From contig JBBQCD010000019.1 of the NCBI GenBank assembly GCA_038318385.1, forward strand, positions 1-64,000: a stretch of DNA of 64,000 nt. Reading direction: 5' to 3'. Both the position numbers and the translations under genes were made by a program. The notes under the pieces are model-generated. The model made no database searches, was not told the DNA's origin, and saw only the letters and a program-made list of their open reading frames with translations. The stretch is from Schlegelella_A sp038318385 (GTDB lineage Bacteria > Pseudomonadota > Gammaproteobacteria > Burkholderiales > Burkholderiaceae_C). This document shows positions 27,196-35,952 of this stretch, piece after piece; the stretch's first letter is position 1, and every line of letters starts with the position of its first letter.

Positions 27196-29193
27196 TCAGG
27201 CGAGCGGCAGTGTGAACGCGAAGGTGGCGCCCTCGCCCGGCGTGCTCCGCGCTCGCAGGGCACCGCCGTGAGCATCCACGATCCCTCGGGCGATGAACAG
27301 GCCCAGCCCGGCACCGGCCGAATCGGATTGCTTGCCTTGCCAGTATCGATCGAAGATGTTGGCCAGATGCTCGACGGGAATTCCCGGCCCGCTGTCCGCG
27401 ACCCAGAACTCGCACATGCCGCCGGCGGGCGCGGCCCCCACGCGGACGCACCCGCCTGCCCCACCGTGCTTGATGGCGTTGCCGATCAGGTTGGAGAAGA
27501 CCTGGAAGATCCGTTCCGGATCGGCCATGACGGGGACATCGGCCGCGCCCTCGAGGACGATTTCGACGTTCGTCGCGAGTCCAACCGCTTCCATCAGTTC
27601 GAATGCATCCTGCACGAGCTTGCCGGCGTTTTGCAGGCTCGGCGCGACTGCGAAACGGCCGGCTTCGATCTTCGCGAGATCGAGGAGGTCGTGCAGGAGC
27701 GCACTCATGCGCACGCCGATGAGGTCGGCCTTCTGCTCCTGGTGGCGTCGGAATTCCAGCGCTTCCAGCGCGCCGAGCTGCAGCGACACGACCTGGCCGA
27801 TGGTTTCGCAAGCGCTCCGCAGCCGCTGGGGAAAGGCGTGCGGCGTGCGGTGGCCGGCGCTGATCAGACCCCACAGGCGACCGGCCACGATCAGCGAGAC
27901 GCTCATCGAGGCCTGGACCCCCATGTTGGCCATGTACTCGAGGTGCACCGGCGAAACGCTGCGCAGGATGGAATCGCTGAGGTCGAGCGGCAATCCGGTA
28001 TCGGGTCGCAGCGGTGGAACGAGCGGGACCGGCGCATAGCGCGCGTTCGGAATGCAGCGCACCCAGTGGCGGAGGTAGAGCGCACGGGCCTGCCGCGGGA
28101 TGTCGGACTCGGGGTAGTGCAGGCCCAGGTACGGTTCCAGCGCTTCGCCCTTGGCCTCGGCGATCACCTCGCCGTGATCGTCGCTGTCGAAGCGGTAGAC
28201 CATGACGCGGTCGAAGCCGGTCAGTTCACGCACCGCGCGGGCCGTGACGTCGACCAGGCGGTCGAAGGTGTCGCACTGCGCCAGCCGCCTGAGGGCCTGC
28301 TGGATGCCTGCACTCGTGGTCCCGGCATCGTCGCCCTCCGCCGGCTCGAGTTCGAGCAGCACGACGTCACTGCCAGCCGACACGCTCGCATCGAACGCCC
28401 GCCCGCCGATGTCCAGGCGCGACAGACCGCCTCCGGTCTCCGGGGAGGCACGCAAAGCCTCGCGCAGCGCTTCTTCCTGGCCCGCGTCCAGGATCGCCGC
28501 GATCGGCTCACCGCACAGCGAAACAGGGTGGCGGCCAAGGAAGGCTTCGCCATTGGCGCTGACCTGGAGGATCCTCAACGAATCGCGTGCCAGTGTCAGC
28601 AGGCAGCCGTGCGGCTGGATCGCCCCCGGGATGTGGATGGGCTCCCGCGCGGCGACGATCAGGTCGCTGTCGCCGCGGGCGTCCGCCAGATGGGCGAGTG
28701 TGGCGCGCCAACGAGCGGCGGTTTCCGCGCCGTAGGGATCGAAGTAGCGCAACCCTTGGGGTGGGCACCACGCGGCCTGGCTGACCTGCCGCATGATCAC
28801 GCGACCGCCGAGTGTCGAGCCTTCCAGCACGTATACCGATCCGAGCGCGGATTCCGCGCTGTCGGCCAGCGCCGCAGCCGGCGCACAGGCGACACTGGCG
28901 CGGAGTTCGGCATCGCCCCAGCCCAGCGCCCGCAGGTCCTGCTCGATGAGGGGCAGACGCGACGCCGGCACCAGCGTTGCCGGCAGGCAGCTCACGACCG
29001 CCGGCTCCCAGGCGCGATGAAAGCCGTAGAAACCGGCGAGGACCCGGCGAAAGCGCTGCGGATCGAGCGGCGGCGAAAGCAGTTCCAGTTCAATCTCGAG
29101 GGCTTCATGGGCTGCTGCTGTGGCAGCGCGCAGACGAGCGTGGAGCGCAGAGGGCAGCGGAAGCAGGCGCGAGTCGGTGGGCATTCCAGGCAC
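27196..29193 (-). CDS. Heme oxygenase / bacteriophytochrome fusion, lacking chromophore Cys, PHY domain and phospho-His
   Basis: One open frame of 665 codons (GTG 29193; ATG 29184 three codons later is an alternative). Residues about 15-180 are a bacterial BphO-type heme oxygenase: likely heme-ligand His29 in TAAAHEALE, LGSVYVLEGSTLGG and WRATLAHLAD. At about 183 the frame enters a bacteriophytochrome: PAS2 REPIHIPGAIQPHG, then a GAF domain (about 305-490) with PESDIP, LRHWVRCIPNARY and HLEYMANMGV. Normal proteins have the biliverdin Cys two residues before REPIHIPG; here that position is Ala181. After the GAF the frame jumps at about 495-503 straight into HDLLDLAKIEAGRF, the second helix of a histidine-kinase dimerisation domain, so PHY and the H-box are missing. 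The ATPase end is intact (NLIGNAIKHG, DSGPGIP, GAGLGLFIA). As read, it could not bind bilin covalently or autophosphorylate. Confidence 0.85.
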   Translation of the reverse strand: MPGMPTDSRLLPLPSALHARLRAATAAAHEALEIELELLSPPLDPQRFRRVLAGFYGFHRAWEPAVVSCLPATLVPASRLPLIEQDLRALGWGDAELRASVACAPAAALADSAESALGSVYVLEGSTLGGRVIMRQVSQAAWCPPQGLRYFDPYGAETAARWRATLAHLADARGDSDLIVAAREPIHIPGAIQPHGCLLTLARDSLRILQVSANGEAFLGRHPVSLCGEPIAAILDAGQEEALREALRASPETGGGLSRLDIGGRAFDASVSAGSDVVLLELEPAEGDDAGTTSAGIQQALRRLAQCDTFDRLVDVTARAVRELTGFDRVMVYRFDSDDHGEVIAEAKGEALEPYLGLHYPESDIPRQARALYLRHWVRCIPNARYAPVPLVPPLRPDTGLPLDLSDSILRSVSPVHLEYMANMGVQASMSVSLIVAGRLWGLISAGHRTPHAFPQRLRSACETIGQVVSLQLGALEALEFRRHQEQKADLIGVRMSALLHDLLDLAKIEAGRFAVAPSLQNAGKLVQDAFELMEAVGLATNVEIVLEGAADVPVMADPERIFQVFSNLIGNAIKHGGAGGCVRVGAAPAGGMCEFWVADSGPGIPVEHLANIFDRYWQGKQSDSAGAGLGLFIARGIVDAHGGALRARSTPGEGATFAFTLPLA

Positions 29194-29494
29194 GTGAAAA
29201 CAAATTCAGGCGATTCCGGAAGTGGCCGATCCCGGCCACTATCCTTCTGACCATTATCGATACGACGCCGACCTCCGAGACCGCATCGCTCCCAGACCTC
29301 ACCGCGTGTGCGGCGCACTGCGCACCTTCGAGCTTCTCCGGGAGTGGCTTGCCGACCCGGCCAGGGAGCCGGCCGCACGCTGAACCGGCGAGGCCGCGGC
29401 GGTTGTCGGACATCCAGTGATGGGTCCTGCAACGACCCCCTCCAACCGGGGGAAGCGTGCGGATCGGCTGCGCCGCCGGCGCTACGATCCGCCG
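29194..29494. other. Intergenic region between divergent photoreceptor and hybrid-kinase genes
   Basis: About 300 bp between the two divergent starts. Part is AT-richer (around 29195-29260) than the coding flanks, as expected for promoters of both genes. I see no RNA gene or clear operator. Confidence 0.5.
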
Positions 29495-32400
29495 ATGACG
29501 ACCGAGTACAGCTTCATGGCGGGGGGCGGCGAGATGGGCGAGCGGATCCGCGCGCTCGACTGGTCGACGACGCCGCTCGGCCCTGTCGACCGCTGGCCGC
29601 AGAGTCTGCGCAGCGCGCTCAGCATCCTGCTGCCGTCGAAGGCGCAGATCGCGCTGTGCTGGGGCGAACAGTTCATCACCCTCTACAACGATTCCTATCG
29701 CCCGGTGTTCGGGGCCAAGCACCCCCGCGTTCTCGGAAAGCCCATCAGCGAGGCCTGGGACGAGCTCTGGCGCGCCGGGCTGAAGGAACTCTTCGAAGGC
29801 GTCGTCGAGACCGGCGAAGCCTTCTGGGCCCGCGACCGGCCGTTCTTCATGGAACGCTACGGCTACCTCGAGGAAACCTATTTCGACGTCTCCTACGATC
29901 CGGTTCGTGACGAATCGGGTCGCGTCGGCGGCATCTTCTGCATCGTCAGCGAAACGACCGGGCGCGTACTTGGCGACCGGCGCCTGCGCACGCTGCGTGA
30001 CCTGGCCAAGAGCGTGCAGGAACTGCGGACGGTGGGCGAGGTGTTCCACGCCGCGGCGCAGGTGCTGGCCGCTGCGCCGCAGGACATTCCGTTCGCGCTT
30101 CTCTACGCAACCGAGACGTCCGGCGAAACCGCGCGTCTGGTGGCGAGCACCCGGCCCACGTTGCCGCCCGCCGCGGCCCCGGAAAGCCTGCCCGCCGGGG
30201 AGGGCGGAGTCTGGCCGCTGTCCGCGGAGCTGGTCGTGGTCGACGCCGGCGCCGCCGGGCGCATCCACGCCGGTCCGTGGCCCGAGCCGCTGCACGAGGT
30301 GGCGGTGCTGCCGCTGGCCGGCGCCGCGACGGACGCTCCGTACGGGCATCTGGTTGTCGGCGTCAATCCGCGGCGTCGCATCGACGACGACTACCGCGAT
30401 TTCCTGCGGCTCGTCGCCTCGAGCATCGCGAGTGCGATCGCCAGCGCCCGCAAGTCGGAGGACGAGCACCGGCGCGTCGAGAGCCTGGCCGAGCTCGATC
30501 GCCAGCGCCCGCAAGTCGGAGGACGAGCACCGGCGCGTCGAGAGCCTGGCCGAGCTCGATCGCGCCAAGACCGCGTTCTTCACCAACATCTCGCACGAGT
30601 TCCGCACGCCGCTGGCGTTGCTGCTGGGTCCGATCGAGGAGGCGCTGAGCAGCGGAAGGCTCGAAGGCGACGAACTCGGCCTGGCGAACCGCAACGGCCG
30701 GCGGCTGCTGCGGCTCGTCAACGGACTGCTCGACTTCGCCCGCATGCAGGCGGGACGCCTGAAGGTTCGCTTCGTTCCCGTCGACCTGCCGCGACTGACC
30801 GAGGACCTCGTCGCGGTGTTCAGGTCGGCGGCCGAGCGCGCCGGCCTCGATTTGGCGGTCGAGATGGACGCCATGCCCGCGCCGGTTGGCGTCGACGCGG
30901 ACATGTACGAGAAGATCGTCGCCAACCTGCTCTCCAACGCCATCAAGTTCACCCCGGCCGGCCGCATCACCGTCGCGCTGCGCGATCGCGGCGACAGCGT
31001 GGCGCTGAGCGTCACCGACACCGGCATCGGCGTGTCCAAGGCCGAATTGCCGCGGCTCTTCGAGCGCTTTCACCGCATCGAGGGCGCCTGGTCGCGCACC
31101 CAGGAAGGTTCGGGCATCGGCCTGGCGCTGTTGCGCGACCTGGTGATGCTGCACGACGGCAGCGTCGCCGCGCACAGCGCGCCCGGCGAGGGCACGACGA
31201 TCACGGTGCTGCTGCCGAAGACCCGCCCGGCCCCGGCTACCCAGGAGGACGCGCTCGAAGATGCAGACGAGACGGTTCCGGGCAGTCTCGCCGGCCACGG
31301 CGTGGCCCTGGCTGAAGAAGCCGCCGGCTGGAGCCGCAGCGGCGATGAGACCTTGCTGGCGCAGACGGCGTTCGGAGCGCTCGAAGGCGCGGAGGCGTCG
31401 GCCGAGAGGCTGCTCGTCGTCGACGACAACGCCGACATGCGCGTCTATCTGACGCGCCTGCTCGGCCGGCGCTGGCAGGTCCGCGCCGTCAGCGATGGGG
31501 CCGAGGCGCTGGAAGCCGTCGCGCAGCACCCGCCGCCGGATCTGATCGTGAGCGACGTGATGATGCCCCGTGTCGACGGCTTTGCCTTGATCGCGGCGCT
31601 CCGTGCGGTCCCGGCGACGCGTTCGATCCCTGTGCTGCTGGTGTCGGCGCGCGCCGGCGAGGAGGCACGCATCGAGTCCCTGCGCGCGGGCGCGGACGAC
31701 TATGTGGTCAAGCCCTTCAGCGCACGCGAGCTGATGGCCCGCATCGAGGCGCAATTGCTCAAGGCCAGGCTCGCCTCGGTCGAACGCGTACAGGCGGACA
31801 GACTCGCCGAGGTGTTCGAGCAGGCGCCCGTCGGCATCGCCGTGGTCCGCGGCCCCGAGCATCGATTCGAATTCGCGAACGATGCCTATCTGGCGCTGAT
31901 CGACAGGCGTCCCGTCGTCGGCCTGCCGATCCGCGAGGCACTTCCCGAGCTTGCCAACCAGGGCATCTACGAACTGCTGGACGGCGTCTATGAAAGCGGC
32001 GAGGTCTACCATGCCCGTTCCCGGCGGCTGTGGGTCGAGGATGCGAGCGGAACGCTGCGCGAGCGCTTCTTCGATTTCGTCTACCAGCCGACCCTCGGGG
32101 CCGATGGCCGCCCGACCGGCGTCGCTGCCGTGGTCTACGACGTCTCGGCGCTGACCGAGGCGCGACGCGAAGCCGACCGTGCGAACCGGGCGAAGGACGA
32201 GTTCCTGGCGATGCTGGGCCATGAGCTGCGCAACCCGCTGGCGCCGATCGTCACCGTCCTCCACGTGCTGCGCCGCAGCGGCTCGAACGCCTTCAAGCCG
32301 GAGCGCGCGATCCTCGAGCGCCAGGTGGATCACCTCGTGCGGCTTGTCGACGACCTGCTCGATGTCTCGCGAATCGCCTCCGGCAAGGTCGAACTGCGCC

Positions 32401-33299
32401 ACGCACGGATGGACTTGCGCGACGCCGTCGGCGTCAGCCTCGAGGCCGTCAGTTCGGAGTTCGAGCGCCACCGTCACCAGGTACATGCCGACACCGGCAT
32501 CGAGCCCCTCTGGGTGCAGGCTGACGCGGCGCGCATCTCCCAGGTGATCTCGAACCTGCTCGTCAATGCCGCCAAGTACACGCCCGCAGGCGGCGTCATC
32601 CGGGTGGTGGCGCGACGCGATGGCGGGCACGTCGAATTGTGTGTCATCGACAACGGCATCGGCATCTCGGCCGAGATGCTGCCGCAGGTCTTCGACCTGT
32701 TCATGCAGGAGCGCCAGGCTGTCGATCGCGCCGGCGGCGGTCTCGGCCTGGGCCTGGCCATCGTCAGGAGCCTGGTCCAGGCGCACGGCGGCGAGGTCTT
32801 CGCCGCCAGCGACGGTGCGGGCAAGGGCAGCGAGTTCCGCTTCGTCCTGCCCTACGCGGCGCAAGCGGGGCCATCGCCCGAAGGCTCGTCGCCTGCCGCG
32901 ACCCCGATCCGGGGCAGGCGACGGGTGCTCGTCGTCGACGACAACGCCGATGCTGCCGAGTCGCTGGCACAGGCGCTCGAGCTGCATGGGCTGGAAACCC
33001 GCGTCGCCCCGGACGGGCCGCGTGCCCTTGACATCGCGGAGACCTTCCAGCCCGAGATCGGCATCCTCGACATCGGCCTGCCGGTGATGGACGGGCACGA
33101 ACTTGCCCGGCAGCTGAAAAGCCGCCGGCGCGACATCCGCCTCCTGGCGCTCACGGGTTACGGGGGCCATGCCGACGACACTCGTTCGAGCGAGTGGTTC
33201 GAGGCGCGCCTTCTCAAACCGGTCGACCTGCAGGCGCTCGTCGCCCTGCTCGCCGCAGACGAGTCCGTCGACTCCGTTGCTGGCGGCACCGCTGGTTGA
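29495..33299 (+). pseudogene. Hybrid sensor histidine kinase (PAS-GAF-kinase-REC-PAS-kinase-REC), frameshifted by a 61-bp duplication
   Basis: From ATG 29495 the frame encodes a PAS-like domain (LDWSTTPLGPVDRWP, WGEQFITLYNDSY) and a GAF domain to about residue 313. At 30435 a 61-bp block is tandemly duplicated; since 61 is not a multiple of three the frame shifts and the kinase continues in another frame to 33299. Removing one copy gives exactly 1248 codons with no stop. The restored protein has kinase 1 with His347 (SHEFRTPLA), ATPase 1 (NLLSNAIKF, GSGIGLALL), receiver 1 with Asp667 (IVSDVMMP), a second PAS, kinase 2 with His889 (GHELRNPLA), ATPase 2 (GLGLGLAIV) and receiver 2 with Asp1172 (ILDIGLPVMDG). 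As read, translation leaves the real frame at about residue 334 and stops near 31315, so no kinase is made. Divergent from the phytochrome gene. Confidence 0.88.
30435..30556. repeat. 61-bp perfect tandem duplication inside the hybrid kinase gene
   Basis: The block 30435-30495 is repeated exactly at 30496-30556. It begins with CGATCGC, and the same seven bases recur at 30557-30563 immediately after the second copy, so the unit was flanked by 7-bp direct repeats before duplication. That is the signature of replication slippage or microhomology-mediated duplication. Effect: +1 frameshift in the kinase gene. Confidence 0.95.
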
Positions 33300-33335
33300 T
33301 TTTTGTCGCTCGAACCGGCGCGCAGCGCCAGTCCT

Positions 33336-34529
33336 CTAGCCGGCGCTTGCCATGATCCGCTCGGCCAGCCTCACCAGGCTGCGATCGCTGCCGGCCGGCC
33401 CCAGCAGCGAGATGCCCAGTGGCGCCGCGAGCCGCGTGCCGAGCGGCAGCGAAAGTTGCGGCAAGCCTGCCAGGCCGGCGATGCACAGCATCCGGGTCGC
33501 GCGATTGCGGTAGTCCTCCAGGCCGGCCTCGTCGGCGCTGGCGAGCGGGGCGACGTCGGGCATCGTCGGCATCACGAGCACGCCGTCGTGGCCGAGCAAC
33601 CGCGTCATGTGCTCGCGGAAGCGGGCACGGAAGGCGCCGGCCTCGGCCACCTGTGCATCGGTCACGTCACGCGCCCAGGCAAAGCGCTGCGCCACGCCCG
33701 GACCGAGCGGCGGGGCGAAGCGCTCGATCAGCGCGCCGTCGGTCGTCCACGCTTCGCGGCCCTGCACGTAACGGAAGTTCCAGTACATCGCCTCGAAGCC
33801 GTCTAGCACCACCTCGACCGGAGCGGCCTTGCCGAGCGCAGCCTCGATTCGCGCGCGGGGTGACCGCTGGGCCTGCATCACGTCACCGGCAAGCAGCGCC
33901 CACACCGCGGTCGGATCGAGCAGGCGCACGCCTTCTTCCGGCAGCGGCGCGGGGTCCGCGCCGAGCAGCACGTCGGCCACGCGCGCGAATGTCGCGACGT
34001 CGCGGGTGAACCAGCCGCAGGTGTCGAGGCTCGGCGCCAGGTCGAGCACGCCCTTCAGGCTGACACGGCCGTGCGTGGGCCGCAGGCCGAAGAGACCGCA
34101 GTGGTTGGCCGGCGCGCGGACCGAGCCGCCGGTGTCGGTTCCGAGAGCAAAGTCGCACAGGCCGTGCGACACCGCGGCCGCAGATCCGGAAGAGGAACCG
34201 CCGGTGATCCGCTCGGCTGCGGCGCCGTTGACCGGCGAGCCGAAGTGCGCGTTCTGGCCGTTCATCGAGAACGCCAGCTCGTCGGTGACGGTCTTGCCGT
34301 CGAAGCGTGCGCCGGCGTCGAGCAGGCGTTGCACGGTCGCAGCGGTCGTGGTCTTCACCCCGGACATCGCCAGCACGAACGGCTGGCCGCCGCTGGTGGG
34401 ATAGCCGGCGACATCGAAGAGATCCTTGACGGCGAAGGACAGTCCTGAAAGCGGCCCCTCGCCCGCGTGCTGCACGGGCGCGGCCGGGTAGGGCATGAAG
34501 GCGCGGGTGGAGGTGCGGGAGGCGTGCAT
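33336..34529 (-). CDS. Amidase-signature family hydrolase
   Basis: A 397-residue amidase (PF01425) from ATG 34529. The Ser-cisSer-Lys triad is present: Lys in SFAVKDLFD, the Gly/Ser-rich GGSSSGSAAAV, and the nucleophile region GTDTGGSVRAPA. It hydrolyses amide bonds of unknown small molecules. It is somewhat short for the family (usually 430-500 residues), lacking part of the C-terminal region, but the active site is complete. It ends 36 bp after the kinase gene, convergent, and is divergent from the FKBP gene (about 100 bp). Confidence 0.9.
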   Translation of the reverse strand: MHASRTSTRAFMPYPAAPVQHAGEGPLSGLSFAVKDLFDVAGYPTSGGQPFVLAMSGVKTTTAATVQRLLDAGARFDGKTVTDELAFSMNGQNAHFGSPVNGAAAERITGGSSSGSAAAVSHGLCDFALGTDTGGSVRAPANHCGLFGLRPTHGRVSLKGVLDLAPSLDTCGWFTRDVATFARVADVLLGADPAPLPEEGVRLLDPTAVWALLAGDVMQAQRSPRARIEAALGKAAPVEVVLDGFEAMYWNFRYVQGREAWTTDGALIERFAPPLGPGVAQRFAWARDVTDAQVAEAGAFRARFREHMTRLLGHDGVLVMPTMPDVAPLASADEAGLEDYRNRATRMLCIAGLAGLPQLSLPLGTRLAAPLGISLLGPAGSDRSLVRLAERIMASAG

Positions 34530-34635
34530 GGCGGATCCGTTCGGGGTGCGGGTCCCGTCGTTGTAACCCAGGACACAGCGGGCGAAGGGAGCGGTCGACG
34601 CTCGGCCTGCGATGATCGAGGCCCGCACTCACTCG

Positions 34636-35085
34636 ATGAACTCCATGCGACTCCATCGCCCCCTGGCCATTGCCTCCCTCCTGCTTGCCGCCGTGACGGT
34701 GCAGGCCCAGTCCGATCCGCTGAAGACGGCTGCCGCCGAGCCCGGTGCCGTGGTCACGCCCACCGGACTCGTCTATCGCAGCCTCAAGGCCGGCACCGGC
34801 GCCGCGCCGAGTGCGACCGACACGGTCAAGGTGCACTATCGCGGCGCCTTTCCCGACGGGCGAGAGTTCGACAGCTCCTACAAGCGCAACCAGCCGGCAA
34901 CGTTTCCGCTGAACCGGGTCATCAAGTGCTGGACCGAAGGCTTGCAGCTGATGAAGGTCGGCGGCCGCGCGAGCCTGACCTGCCCGGCAGCCATCGCCTA
35001 CGGGGAGCGCGGCGCCGGCGGCGGGGAGATTCCGCCGAACGCCGTGCTGCGATTCGAGGTCGAGCTGCTGGCGATCAACCCCTAG
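34636..35085 (+). CDS. FKBP-type peptidyl-prolyl cis-trans isomerase
   Basis: A 149-residue exported isomerase from ATG 34636 (ATG 34645 gives the same signal peptide, ATG 34612 adds 8 residues; no Shine-Dalgarno decides). The signal core is LAIASLLLAAVTVQAQS. The single FKBP domain shows VKVHYRGAFPDGREFDSSY, VIKCWTEGLQLMKVGG and IPPNAVLRFEVELL. The aromatic lid is intact, so it should be active. FkpA-like periplasmic folding of outer-membrane or exported proteins is the likely role; the dimerisation N-terminal domain of FkpA is missing. Convergent with the bactofilin gene (14 bp). Confidence 0.9.
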   Translation: MNSMRLHRPLAIASLLLAAVTVQAQSDPLKTAAAEPGAVVTPTGLVYRSLKAGTGAAPSATDTVKVHYRGAFPDGREFDSSYKRNQPATFPLNRVIKCWTEGLQLMKVGGRASLTCPAAIAYGERGAGGGEIPPNAVLRFEVELLAINP

Positions 35086-35098
35086 CCGCGCGCCGGCG

Positions 35099-35548
35099 TC
35101 AGCGCCGTTCGGCCAGCGCGGCGGGCTTTTCCGAACCGAGTTCGATCACGTTGCCGGAAGGCGTCGCCGGCTCGAGATTGAACAGCTGGCCCTGCACCAT
35201 GGCGCCGACATCCATCTGCAGCCGCCGATAGCGGATCGTGCCGGTCACGCGCGCCTCGGACTGGAGTTCGAGGCAGTGCTCGATGTCGAGGTCCCCGGTC
35301 ACGCTGCCGTTGATGACGGCGTTGGCGCAGCGCACGCTGCCTTCGATGCTGCCCCGCGTCGACACGACCAGCAGTGACGGTTCGTCGGCACCGCCGGCGC
35401 GGCCGACGACGTCGCCCCGGAGATGCCCGTCAATGCGCATGCCGCCGGCGAAGACGAGGTCGCCGGTGATCTCGACGCCCTCTGCGATCAGGGTCGTGAG
35501 CGGGGTCGCGCGGATGAAGGGCGGCTTCTTCTTCAGGGTCCTGAACAT
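35099..35548 (-). CDS. Bactofilin-family polymer-forming protein
   Basis: A 149-residue bactofilin (PF04519). The N-terminal TLIAEGVEITGDLVFAGGMRIDGHL (start of the right-handed beta helix) is followed by repeats such as SIEGSVRCANAVINGSVTGD. No membrane segment. Bactofilins self-assemble into filaments that place cell-wall enzymes, for stalks, shape or motility. It is the last gene of a minus-strand unit with a coiled-coil membrane protein and an M23 endopeptidase, the usual partner, so it likely scaffolds local peptidoglycan remodelling. Confidence 0.93.
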   Translation of the reverse strand: MFRTLKKKPPFIRATPLTTLIAEGVEITGDLVFAGGMRIDGHLRGDVVGRAGGADEPSLLVVSTRGSIEGSVRCANAVINGSVTGDLDIEHCLELQSEARVTGTIRYRRLQMDVGAMVQGQLFNLEPATPSGNVIELGSEKPAALAERR

Positions 35549-35561
35549 GGTGGATCTCCGG

Positions 35562-35942
35562 TCAGCGTCTGCCCTCTCGGGCGGTGCGAAAGAAGGCGAG
35601 CTGGCTCTGTGCCTCGGCCAGCCGCTGGTTCAACTCGTCGATCTGGTGTTCGAGCGCCTGGCTGCGGGCCTCGCCCAGGCGCAGGGCCAGGCGTGTCCGC
35701 TCGAGCTCGGCGCGCAGCGGCCCGGTCTGGATCGCAGCGTCGTCGGGTTGCGCGGCAGTGGGCGGTGGCGTCGGCGCGGGCTCCCGCCATGACCAGCCGA
35801 GGGCGACGCCCGCTGCCAGTGCCAGCGCCAGCAGCGACTTGCGCAGCAGCCCGGTCCCGCGTCGCAGCGGCTGCACCACCACCAGCGCGGCGCCGGCGAG
35901 TTGCTGGGTGGCGGAGCGCCGAAGGACCGAACCCCTCGCCAT
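35562..35942 (-). CDS. Single-pass membrane protein with coiled coil
   Basis: A 126-residue protein. A hydrophobic helix LLRKSLLALALAAGVALGWSW spans about 33-53, followed by a Pro-rich linker (APTPPPTAAQ) and a coiled coil with LRAELERTRLALRLGEARSQAL. Lies between the M23 peptidase and bactofilin with 13 and 10 bp gaps, so translationally linked. A natural inference is that it anchors the bactofilin filament at the membrane, near the endopeptidase. No domain family is recognised. Confidence 0.75.
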   Translation of the reverse strand: MARGSVLRRSATQQLAGAALVVVQPLRRGTGLLRKSLLALALAAGVALGWSWREPAPTPPPTAAQPDDAAIQTGPLRAELERTRLALRLGEARSQALEHQIDELNQRLAEAQSQLAFFRTAREGRR

Positions 35943-35952
35943 CGTCAGGCGC

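Noticed and set aside
30363..33170. 935-codon minus-strand frame opposite the hybrid kinase
   Set aside because: No recognisable domain; its composition is that of an antisense frame, and the plus strand has complete kinase motifs.
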